DNA of 32,683 bases. Origin: Paraburkholderia sp. CNPSo 3272 (GTDB lineage: Bacteria > Pseudomonadota > Gammaproteobacteria > Burkholderiales > Burkholderiaceae). The translations under genes and the position numbers were made by a program. How positions within the stretch are numbered: position 1 is the stretch's first letter; each line of letters begins with the position of its first letter. The stretch covers positions 1 to 32,683 of the forward strand of contig NZ_JAMBPQ010000060.1 in assembly GCF_024206495.1 (NCBI RefSeq), given 5' to 3'. Shown here piece by piece: positions 17,401 through 23,160 of this stretch. Below the pieces are notes generated by a model. It was not told where the DNA came from. It worked only from the letters and a program-made list of their open reading frames with translations, and ran no database searches.

Positions 17401-20246
17401 ACACCGAGTGTGCCCGAAGCTTCGAGCGTGCCGGGCACCGATACCGAAGCCGCCGCCGTCACCGCCGCATTGCCAAGCGACGCAACCGTGCCGTTGACCT
17501 GCACGTCGCCACCGCCCGCATTGCCTTGCGCGTTGATCGCGAGCGCCGAGTTCGCCTGAATATCTGCAAGCGCGGCCGAATTGCCGGCATTAAGCGTGAC
17601 GTGATCGCCCTGAAGCGAACCGGTGGTCGTCAGGTTATTTGCAGCGCTGACGGATACGTCCTTCGAAATGCCGATGCTGCCGCCCAGCACGGCATCCCGC
17701 CCGGCCGTGATCGTCGCACCGCCCTGCCCCGCGAAGGTGCCTCCGAGCGTCACATCACGCCCTGCCGCAAGCACAGTGTCGCCTGTTGCGCTGGTCGCGC
17801 CGGTCATGGCGACGTCCTGCCCCGCCTGCGCAGTGAGCGCGCCGCCGCTGTTGAGCGTGCCGCTGGCCGCGATATTGTTCGCCGCGCTCATGGCGAGATC
17901 GCCCACTGACTGGACCGTAGCCGCCGCCGCGACATTCACGTCGTGCTGCGCCGAGAGCGTCACGCCCGAACCGCCCGCGAGCGTGCCGTTCACGTCGATA
18001 TCGGTACCGGCCTGCACGGTCGTCGTGCCAACGGCGGCGGCGTTGCCGTTGAACGTCGCGTTGCCAGTGCCAGCCGTGACCGCGAATGCGCCGCCCGCCT
18101 GCACGTCGTTGAGCGCAACATTGCCCCCGGCGCCCACCTGGAGTCCGTTCGCGAGCAGCTTGCCCGTGAGCGTAACGTCCCCGCCTGCCGTCAATGCGCC
18201 GCTCTGCCCGAACGCGACCGATCCCGCGCCCGTGATACCGGCTGCTGCGTTGAACGCACCGTTCTGCTGGACGATCGTCACGCCGTCCAGGCTCATGCTG
18301 CCCGCGCTCACGTTCGCGTTCGTGCCGACGAGGAGCGATCCCGACACGCTGAACGCACCTGGCGTCGTCGCATTCAGCGTCGTGCCGCTTGCCAGTGACC
18401 CCGTGACGGCAATGCCGCCCGAGCCCGCCGTGAGATTAACGGCATCCAGCGCCGTAGCCTGCGCACCGATCGTCGTCCCCGTGCCCGAAGACAGTGCAAG
18501 GTTGCCGTTGCTGTTGACGCTGGCGGTCGTAATGAGATTTCCGGTAGTCGCATTCAGCGCGAGAACGCCGGACGTTTGCGTGGCCGCGTTGACGTTCACA
18601 TTGCGCTGGGCCGTCGCCTGCAGGCTCCCGCTGCTGGTTGCCCCGTTGATCGTCACGTCGCGCGCGGCATTGAGCGTTGTCGCACCTGTCGCGACCGTGG
18701 CGCCACCGAGCGTCACGTCGCCCGCGCCGTCGTGGCCCTGCGCCGTCACCGCGAGATTGCTGCCCGCCTGGATATCGCCCGTCGTCGCGTTCGCGCCTGC
18801 GTTCAGCACGATGTCGCCCTGGGCCTGTGCGTTCGCGACGTTGAGGTTGCCGCCCGCCGTTGCCGTGAGGGCGCCATTGGTCTGGATCGTGCCGCTCGAC
18901 GTCACGTCGCCGTTTGCCGCAATCGAGTAACCCGTGATCCCGATATGCGAGCCCGCGAGCGTCACGCTCCCGCCCGACTGCACGCTCACCTTCTGCTGCG
19001 CCGCCGTGCCCGCCATCGACACGTCCCCGTTCGCGGAAAGTGTGATGTCGCCCGTGTTCGCGGCAAGCTGCGCATCGGTGCGCACACCCATGCCCGCCGC
19101 CGTGCCAATCATCTGGATCTGGCCCGCCGTCATCGCGCCGTAGGCCGTCGCGTCGATGGCGAGGCCACCATTCGCCCCGCCACTCGCGGCGTTGATCGCG
19201 GCGGCGGTGTTCGTTGCGCCATTCGCGCTGGTGGACCAGGTCGTGCCGGTCGAATCGACCGCTGTTGGCGCGACGTTCTGAACGCCAGCAATCGCGTTGA
19301 TACGCGTGCCGGCATAGAGCGGCGCATTCACGCCGATCGTCGCGCCAATGAGGTCGATGGTGCCGACCGTACCCTCGATGCCGGCGCCCGGACCATTGAC
19401 GCCCGGGTTGCCTTCAATCTGGATATGGCCGCCGGTCACGTTGTAGCCGATGGCCTGGGCATTGTCGAACCCGACCTGCGAGCCGCCAATGCCCGAAAGG
19501 AATTGTGGCGTCCCGGTAGCAAGCGTGACGCCGACGGTATTGGTGAATCCCGTACCGCGCGTGGTGATGCCGTTCGGATTCGCGATGATGACGGTTGCGG
19601 GCGCGCCGAACACTTCGAGCGGGCCGTTGAGCAGACTCGCGAACGCCGAGCCCGTGGACGTGACCTGATTGACGATGACGCTCGCCGTGCGGCCGTTCAG
19701 GTTCGGATTCGCGGCGACATCGCCGCCCGTGAGTGACGTGCCCGACGCGAGGCTGTTGTTGAGAATCAGACCAACGGGATCGATGTTGAACGTCTGGAAC
19801 TGGTTCAGCGAGATGCCGGCCGAGTTGGGGGCGGTGATGTTGACCACGGGCACGCCGCCGCCTGCCCCGGTGGATTGTGTGATCTTCGGCTGGAACGTGA
19901 TCGGTGCAGTGGGATCGACGATCGGCGTCGCCTCAGCGGCCTGCATGGCAAAACGCACACGCAGTGCGGCGAGATCGTTGATGACCTGCCACGCTTCGTC
20001 GTCGAGACGATGGCTGCCAGCGCCGAGCACGCCCGCCGCATCGCGCCCCTGCTCAAAGGCAAAACTGATCGGACCCAGGAACGAAACGACGGCCACGAGA
20101 AGCGCGACCGCGCGCCGCCAGAAGCGAAAGCGTGGCGGCGCGTGCACGATGAGCCATGCTGGCGCGTCATGACGCGCGCGCTGCGCATTGCGCTGCATCC
20201 GTGCAGATGCGAGCCGCTTCAGTGTTCCCCGTTGCGATGCGTACAT
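8463..20246 (-). CDS. cdiA: CdiA/FHA-like giant two-partner-secreted exoprotein with C-terminal nuclease toxin
   Basis: The protein is 3927 aa. Residues 1-65 form a long signal peptide (basic n-region, hydrophobic WRRAVALLVAVVSFLGPI). Residues about 112-390 are the TPS/haemagglutination-activity domain, with NPNL at 180 and NPNGI at 223, which engages the TpsB transporter. From about 400 the protein is a beta-helix shaft, with seven superrepeats at 695-1960 followed by more irregular FHA repeats. Residues about 3375-3470 are hydrophobic and Ala/Gly-rich (DUF637-like pretoxin region). The last 120 residues begin near VQLYPDGSLRTPDGKFAS and carry E3856, D3869 and E3883-V-K3885, a PD-(D/E)XK nuclease pattern as in Burkholderia CdiA tRNA-nuclease toxins. 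No VENN motif precedes it. Its role would be to bind neighbouring bacteria and deliver the nuclease. The immunity gene follows 13 bases later. The frame is uninterrupted over 11.8 kb. Confidence 0.88.
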   Translation of the reverse strand: MYASQRGTLKRLASARMQRNAQRARHDAPAWLIVHAPPRFRFWRRAVALLVAVVSFLGPISFAFEQGRDAAGVLGAGSHRLDDEAWQVINDLAALRVRFAMQAAEATPIVDPTAPITFQPKITQSTGAGGGVPVVNITAPNSAGISLNQFQTFNIDPVGLILNNSLASGTSLTGGDVAANPNLNGRTASVIVNQVTSTGSAFASLLNGPLEVFGAPATVIIANPNGITTRGTGFTNTVGVTLATGTPQFLSGIGGSQVGFDNAQAIGYNVTGGHIQIEGNPGVNGPGAGIEGTVGTIDLIGATIGVNAPLYAGTRINAIAGVQNVAPTAVDSTGTTWSTSANGATNTAAAINAASGGANGGLAIDATAYGAMTAGQIQMIGTAAGMGVRTDAQLAANTGDITLSANGDVSMAGTAAQQKVSVQSGGSVTLAGSHIGITGYSIAANGDVTSSGTIQTNGALTATAGGNLNVANAQAQGDIVLNAGANATTGDIQAGSNLAVTAQGHDGAGDVTLGGATVATGATTLNAARDVTINGATSSGSLQATAQRNVNVNAATQTSGVLALNATTGNLITTASVNSNGNLALSSGTGTTIGAQATALDAVNLTAGSGGIAVTGSLASGTTLNATTPGAFSVSGSLLVGTNANVSAGSMSLDGVTIVQQNGAFNAAAGITGAGSVAFGQSGALTAGGDVTLTGKLLANGLQVGAGGNVALNDVQAGGAFAVTAGTGNATFNGNAAAVGTTTVQAGTDIDVNGTLAGGSGVTLSAQHDVNVAAAATVQSVGDLAMSAANNIAASGTLNSGGALTAQAGQDVAMTGATSATGDTVLAAGRDVTLGGTFAGQGGATITAGRDAVLGGSIGISKDVSVSAANNLTTTGSLQGDHVTLNAGNSAALADIQANSALAINAQGNAGGGDVQVNGTVASLGNAAVTAAASVSVPGTLEASGTLGVTAATDTHVSGTVQSNGDLTLANTAGSLLSTGVIQSGANLSANAGQSIELGSDPGTSSTASLGDMTLMAAQNVMMNGSVVAQGNGTVTAGNAIGGAGTLAFGLAANLASGGDTTLTGSLRGATVQTTAGGSGSFANVSAGSTIALFAQHDVNLGGTLAGGAGVALNAGNDVNVTGTLQSAGDTTLAAQTGSVNVSGALNSSGALGITAGTDANVSGSATAALDTTIQAARDVNVGGSVNGQGNGSVSAGRDIGGAGTLAFGQSAILSATRNIVQGGLVQGQSIQVTAGADAALNNVESASTLSLGVGTLGSGSLTVNGAAASAGAFSATANGDVTVAQGGKLASGTTLGVAALGGIAVAGAIEANSDVTLNAQNGSLAATGGINSGGNLAITTGLDLSLGASTSATGDATLNAGRDAVLNGTLVATNGTVSAGRDISGAGTQAFTGAAVLGAQGNIALSGTLQANSVQATGGDNAALNNVSSATTLAITANGTSGNATTGDAAITGTATSQGAITLTGARDVLVSGSAGSGATLTLNAQRNAQVTGALESVGDLDVSAQTGSATLGGTATTSGAFNVTAGLDATLGGQNAAAGNVTVQAGRDVALTGTVAGQMAGTFNAGRDMTGAGSAAFANAATLTAANNLALTGSLQGASVSATGGNNAGLGSVQAVSGNLSVLANGSAGEGDVTFTGPVTALGNVTLQAARDIGIGGALNAGGTTNASAARNISAADVNSAGDLTLTATNGSASAGNVTTQGNLNASAGQSLAFTGQTQAGGNAALTSGGDMTLAGGVAAQGTGTLQAGGTIGGASVAFGQQATLNAGNNIAIGGAVTTNGDLAATAGNGVAMGSATAGGSVTVKANGNSGTGDIVVTNGVTSGTATTLTAARDVQTGGALSSGATLAVTAGRNASIRGTAAANGDVDLKATSGNLSVAGGITTGGHLNANAGASATLLAGALVNGDTTVSAGNGMTLSGAFLGLGAGTFTAGSAIGGGGALTFVNDIGVSAGGAVTLGAVQTAGAFTATSGGDMSFGAATAEGNVSATSHSGSIAFSGAVQGGENVSVQAANGATLAGGVSSMGNVNVTGTQGNVSVNGVSSNGDTTLTAGQTLTLSGTSVVAGGLTLTGGNVTMSGSASATKNLVATAQGTLDASQASLVTSQNLQLTGATVDIGQAIVGGALNAQASSQLNLTGGAVDVVGGATLTSQGGFYNAGSVLAGGDLNVSGQNVINAANASLVSVGTTTVNASNFTNAGLVNGTNTVVNAGGTLNNSGGSLMGLNALTINTGALNNQGGLIFAGNPQTGGTAGVGNLSLTINGGNGSFGNASGSILAQANLGVSAVNMAFDPSQGTISQGGQLSITATSINIGGDWNYSGTGVTLDGINGVVNNGKMSGTAPLTITTNGTFTNNNQVSGNDVTINGTLANAANALVHAGDVLTLNGNVTNRGTIEAGTAIDATGGNYDNAGATTQSQGNITFNLGGTLQNTGGSIFAGNNININAAAVVNDQTAPTGTTSSTTTVVNPSVLWTGSVGTETDSAMVVGSLGDSFNYYTYTINATLGDLLSPTGSQTDINYYPYGGGFTAGTPVAGSGSVTFYESGTNGVGGGIWSLTPDPDSPPVATATIQLPTLYQTTTTQQSGTSGVISAGNSISLQAGSLSNQGGEIAAQGNVTLNIQSLSNGAVAPTVGSQTTIAADPGQYSAFLAQLAALGTIEGPPPAQIPSGENGESDTYVFKINTAAAAPSSTSAVSNSSSTGTILAGNNLTVGGSNLVNAGLMYAGNDVTISSGTLSNQGGNSQNYSSSVGCASGVPNSACGNGGATRGNNPNTTTFSYTQNDASIYAGHDLVIAAGQINNTDGNLLAGHDIVIGGVGTTANSTTPAQSLNNTSGNIVAGNNITLNVSGAITNTLPPPVQVHQNYGTKEEYAGCMTAGGYKESYCEAYVDQQSGSSSVISAGNNLQISAGSLTNIGSLISAGTSATINVAGPVVNEAQTLNAYWHSEWVQETGMFSSDKRHNVWACGSAAECTALYGSAYTSVGGAIDPPTPVGNIAATIQAPNLSISSGGQIQNVGNVLGTSVSLSGQKLINGITTANTYTPTVNAPSQVISLSPKTLPGLNLSTPRSVGAPLPTAVAGTASYVDGVLGSQTSLLGPQQLINALPASLQPSSTLFYYNPQEEDLMLQQAALQQTGQASFVSGLSYDSTNNLSVTEQEKAILYQNALTYAQQNNLQLGTALTQTQINALTQPMLWYVEQTVPDPQCQATGTATCPTITALMPQVYLPENQSALSAGGNIEASKNLTLDFGSAATGGSITNTGSITSGGTLTVSTGTLTNEANQVNVGQIWNSVKGGYTDTTGTEVQPGGFMSAADMSLNVATLNQIGGALQQLNADGTVDQAGTQQLLAQLQQQLGGDFTQQALSDNLHTDFVKQGGGLPTFVVAAIAIAASIITAGAAAAAMGVALADMTLAESIAVGALSGMAGSAASQLASGNGFSFAALFEAGAIGALTAGLTNGITFNSGTGSIGFSGWNQPLNALPTGTSTLGQLAGIANVGNAATGAVPQATATAAALPTEIAALGATATINAGVETAIEGGSFLDNLRNAAVSDGAAVGAYAIGNLAPSLTSQLGDVGGEVAYLAAHAALGCVASAVDGTGCAGGAIGGAASAAFSPDLLKAIDPTGAALDSGQQAALAAFATMTGGSFAALAGQNAMAGATAAQNEALNNDAGSQAHTANAVKNGGVGGAALTVLYSLMPWLPGNPATQVVGQLASSTFQGLVSQIQSNNGRTPPSDPNPLLQANDGNPPNTGASPVTPAMPLCDPPVCTTVPGSPGAAGNTLLSSGGGSGSGSDSSNASSTGPQNLGNNVQLYPDGSLRTPDGKFASVSGSPPPGTTAASEFADFLSSNGVNVVGQEVVVNGPLGPRRYDIVTQDANGNLHGIEVKSGGATPNTYQQFTDQFVNQFGATATGRFAGKSVAGATTVYVP
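14367..18164 (-). repeat. Seven superrepeats of about 160-190 codons in cdiA
   Basis: Aligning by eye on the start block G-S/T-L-x-(G/A)-x-x-V and the end block G-x-V/F-x-AGRDI-x-GAGTLAFG gives seven consecutive units. They begin near residues 695, 876, 1065, 1223, 1408, 1595 and 1777. Their lengths are about 181, 189, 158, 185, 187, 182 and 184 aa. The short fourth-from-start spacing (unit 3) looks like loss of one or two beta-helix rungs. Partial units precede and follow the block. Inside each unit are the usual short FHA rungs (AGRDVxLxG type). The units are diverged at the DNA level, so this is an old duplication series and not a recent tandem array. Confidence 0.7.
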
Positions 20247-20290
20247 GGTCGTTCCGATCTTTCTTGTTGACTGCTTTGCGATCGTGAGCC

Positions 20291-20311
20291 GTCCGTCTTC
20301 GGCAGACGGGC
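20291..20311 (-). terminator. Hairpin in the gap before cdiA (attenuator or processing site candidate)
   Basis: GTCCGTCT and AGACGGGC form an 8-bp stem with one G-T pair around a 5-base loop, in the 144-base gap between the prolyl isomerase and cdiA. There is no following T-run, so it is not a standard intrinsic terminator. It may stabilise an mRNA end or attenuate readthrough into the 11.8-kb cdiA. This is inference only. Confidence 0.35.
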
Positions 20312-20390
20312 GGTCTCGAGGCTGGGCGGCAGCATGAACGTCGCCGCGCAGCCGGTGCTACTGCTATTACTTCTGCGGTTACTTCTGCAG

Positions 20391-21347
20391 TTACTGCTCG
20401 ATATGCGCCTGCTTCGTCAGGCCCAACACGAGCTCGGCGGCTGCCTTCGTCTGTGCGGCCTGCTCCAGTTGCCTGCGCAGCATTTCCTTCGACTGGTCGA
20501 AGGTGGGAATCTGCGTGGCGCGCTTTTCGTCGGCGCGCACGATCCAGTACGTCCCGTCGATCTGCACCGGCGCACTCGTCACGCCCCCCTGCGGCAGCTT
20601 CACCATCGCTTCGGCGAGCGGCTGCGGCCAGTTCTGCGTCTTGCCCGCCTCGATCGGCGTCTTGAACGAGATCCAGCCCATCTCACCACCTTGTGCCGCA
20701 TTCGGTCCCTGGCTGAACTGACGTGCGAGCTGCGCGAAATCCACGCCCTTCTTGAGCTGGTCGAGCACCTTCTGTGCGGTGTCGGCGTCGCGCGTCGCAA
20801 TCACGCGCGGCTTGTATTCGGTGTCGCCAAGCGTTGCGACGACCTTGTCGTATTGCGCCTTCACGTCGGCGTCGCTGACCTGCACCGGCTTGAGCTGATC
20901 CTGCAGCCACGCCTGCGTGACCACAGTCGCTTTCACCTGGTCGATTTCCGCCTGAACCGCAGGCCGGCTTTCGTAGTGCGCCTTTTCTGCCGCCTGGCGG
21001 AACAGTTCGCGCGCAATCAGCTGGTTCTTGAGCGTCGCACGCAGCGCTGGGGTGTCCGGCGCATGCGAAAGCTTCACCGCGGCATCGAGCCGGTCCTGTG
21101 GAATGGGCACGCCATTCACCCGTGCGATCACGCCCGGCGGCAGTCCGGTCTCCGGTGCGTTCGCGTTTGCCTTCGCGTCCGCATCCGCTTTCGCCTTCGC
21201 GCTCGAGTCCGTTGCCTTTGCCTTCGTATGCACGGCCGCGTCCGCGTCGTTCGCGCCAATCAAGCCCACCGCGCCTGCGGTTGCTGCCACGAAGGTGATG
21301 CGCATCGCGAACCGGCCTGCGCCCTGCATTGAAATCGACCTGCTCAT
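20391..21347 (-). CDS. Secreted parvulin-type peptidyl-prolyl isomerase (SurA/PpiC-like)
   Basis: This is a 318-aa protein whose ATG at 21347 follows an AGGAG site. Residues 15-38 are a Sec signal peptide. Residues 39-65 form an odd low-complexity linker of Lys, Ala and Asp (TKAKATDSSAKAKADADAKA). A SurA-N-like helical chaperone region follows (ARVNGVPIPQDRLDAAV, LKNQLIARELFRQAA). Residues about 175-275 are the parvulin domain with FAQLARQFSQGPNAAQGGEMGWI. It would act in the periplasm and catalyse prolyl isomerisation or chaperone unfolded exoproteins on the way to the outer membrane. It lies 10 bases after the transporter gene and upstream of cdiA, so it is likely dedicated to folding or holding the TpsA substrates. 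Standard cdiBAI loci do not contain it. Confidence 0.88.
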   Translation of the reverse strand: MSRSISMQGAGRFAMRITFVAATAGAVGLIGANDADAAVHTKAKATDSSAKAKADADAKANANAPETGLPPGVIARVNGVPIPQDRLDAAVKLSHAPDTPALRATLKNQLIARELFRQAAEKAHYESRPAVQAEIDQVKATVVTQAWLQDQLKPVQVSDADVKAQYDKVVATLGDTEYKPRVIATRDADTAQKVLDQLKKGVDFAQLARQFSQGPNAAQGGEMGWISFKTPIEAGKTQNWPQPLAEAMVKLPQGGVTSAPVQIDGTYWIVRADEKRATQIPTFDQSKEMLRRQLEQAAQTKAAAELVLGLTKQAHIEQ

Positions 21348-21357
21348 GTCTGCTCCT

Positions 21358-23160
21358 TTATTCCGACCAGTTGATCGTTGCGAGTACGACGGTCGCTTTT
21401 TCGCCCATGGAAGCGGGCTGCAACAGCGCCCGACCCACGAGCACTTCGCCCGTCATCGTGTGGCTACCGAAACGACGCGCGGCGCGTACACCCACGCCTG
21501 CGCCCATCAACGTCGGCCAGCCGCCCTGAGCCACCAGGTGCGACTTGCCGCCATCGAGAAATATGTATGGTTCGAGATGCGTGTCGAAGCACGCGGGTGC
21601 GTTCTGCCAGACGGTTTCATTGCGCAGGTAAAAGCCGCTATCGCCGGCGATGCCGCCTTCCGTGAAGCCGCGCACCGAGTCCATGCCGCCCAGAAAGATC
21701 TGCTCGTTGCCGAAGAGCGCGACCGCACTGTACTGCGCGCGCAGCCTGCCCCGGTACGCAAAGGAAAGCGCGCCGAGCTGGCCGAGCGTCGCCTGCAGCG
21801 TGAGTGTGGCGTCGCCCATCGTGAACTGGCTGTGCGCGTCGCTGCTGTCGATATCGGGGCCGTCGTGGCTCGCGGAAAGCCAGGGCAGACCCTGCGAAAT
21901 GCCGAGATCCCACGTGGCCGCAGACGGATCGCCATGCGCCGCGAACCGGTACAGTCCGTTCACACCGATGCGCGCCACCGTGAGGTCCTGCGGGGAGAGT
22001 TCGATCCCGTTGACGCTGCGCTCGGTGCGCAGCTTGGTGAGCGTCGCGTCCAGACTGATGCGACCGCTCGCCGAGCGCGTGAGCACGTCGTTCCAGCCGA
22101 GCGTCTGGCTGAACGTGCGCCCGTCGAGCAGCGCCGTGTCGCCGATGGCCTGCTGATACTCCGAGAGCGCTGTCGTGTAGCTGAGCGTCTGGTAGCCGAA
22201 CGGCACCGCGGCCGAAAACACCAGCGCATTGCTGTTTTCGGAGCCGACATAACTGAGCCCGAGGGACTCCTGAAAACCGATCGTGTTGTCCGCTTCGAGT
22301 GAAGCGCGATAGCGCAGCGTGCCCGTGCTGGAACTGCCGTAATTGTCGAGACCCGCATCGACATAGAACGGGCCACCATAGTGATTTGTGATAGCGACGA
22401 TCGAATCGCCCGGCGCCTCGCCGGGCAGGATCTGGATCTGGGCCTGATTGCGGCGCAACCGGTTGATCTGGTCAACGCCCTGCTCGAGGTCGGACAGGCG
22501 CAGCGCATCGCCCTGCGAAGCGCCGAATGCCCAGGCCGTACCATCGTCGGAGAGAAAGCCGCCGCCAACGGGCGGCACACGCCCCGGTTGTGTGCTGCGC
22601 GGCCGCAGCGGCTGGCCATTGAGCGTAAACGCCGCAATGCGTCCCGCCACCACGTTGATTGTCAGCGTGCCCGAGGCGAGATTCTGCTGCCCGAGGTATG
22701 CGCGCGTCGTGATGTAGCCGTGCGCAATGAAGGCTTCAGTCAGCCGGCGAAGCAACAGGTTGATACGGTTGCGGCCCAGCATCCTGCCAATGAATGGCTG
22801 CGCGACTTCATCGAGCGCGCGACGCGAAACCGGCGAGTTGCCGGTGAATTCGATGTGGTCGATTCGAAACATCGGCGCGACGTCGGGCAGCGACTCCACG
22901 TCCGCACCGGGAGGGAGGTTCGGCACCGTGCCCTCCGGCACCGAGATCTGCGCGGGCGCCTGCTGGAGTTCGTCGTTGCGTTGCTGGTCGCGCTGCTGCT
23001 GCAGCAGGCGCTGCGCCGGGTCTTGCACCGCGCGGGCGCCTTGCGGGAGTGCAGGCAGCGGCGGAGGCGGAGGCGCCAGCTGTGCGCGCGCATTCGACGC
23101 GAGCAGCATCGCCGCCAGCGCGGCCGCGCGCAAACCGGCCTGAACGATGGGCGTGCTCAC
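21358..23160 (-). CDS. cdiB: ShlB/FhaC/HecB-family two-partner-secretion transporter (CdiB/TpsB)
   Basis: This is a 600-aa protein from the GTG at 23160, which overlaps the stop of the upstream exoprotein gene as GTGA. A GTG at 23172 is also possible. A signal peptide (AALAAMLLASNARA) is followed by a Pro-rich stretch and a Gln-rich helix (LLQQQRDQQRNDELQQ) resembling the FhaC plug helix. POTRA domains follow (MFRIDHIEFTGNSPVSRRAL and LTEAFIAHGYITTRAYL). The C-terminal two thirds is a 16-strand Omp85-type barrel with the signature VRGFTEGG near residue 495 and a terminal beta-strand ATINWSE. It sits in the outer membrane and exports TpsA proteins. There are two TpsA genes in the operon but only one TpsB, so it presumably serves both. 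Confidence 0.92.
   Translation of the reverse strand: MSTPIVQAGLRAAALAAMLLASNARAQLAPPPPPLPALPQGARAVQDPAQRLLQQQRDQQRNDELQQAPAQISVPEGTVPNLPPGADVESLPDVAPMFRIDHIEFTGNSPVSRRALDEVAQPFIGRMLGRNRINLLLRRLTEAFIAHGYITTRAYLGQQNLASGTLTINVVAGRIAAFTLNGQPLRPRSTQPGRVPPVGGGFLSDDGTAWAFGASQGDALRLSDLEQGVDQINRLRRNQAQIQILPGEAPGDSIVAITNHYGGPFYVDAGLDNYGSSSTGTLRYRASLEADNTIGFQESLGLSYVGSENSNALVFSAAVPFGYQTLSYTTALSEYQQAIGDTALLDGRTFSQTLGWNDVLTRSASGRISLDATLTKLRTERSVNGIELSPQDLTVARIGVNGLYRFAAHGDPSAATWDLGISQGLPWLSASHDGPDIDSSDAHSQFTMGDATLTLQATLGQLGALSFAYRGRLRAQYSAVALFGNEQIFLGGMDSVRGFTEGGIAGDSGFYLRNETVWQNAPACFDTHLEPYIFLDGGKSHLVAQGGWPTLMGAGVGVRAARRFGSHTMTGEVLVGRALLQPASMGEKATVVLATINWSE

Noticed and set aside
14017..18930. Long plus-strand frames (461, 712 and 435 codons) opposite cdiA
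   Set aside because: They are Ala/Pro/Val-rich mirrors of the repetitive, GC-rich cdiA coding strand, lack ribosome sites, and show no domain features. They are compositional shadows.
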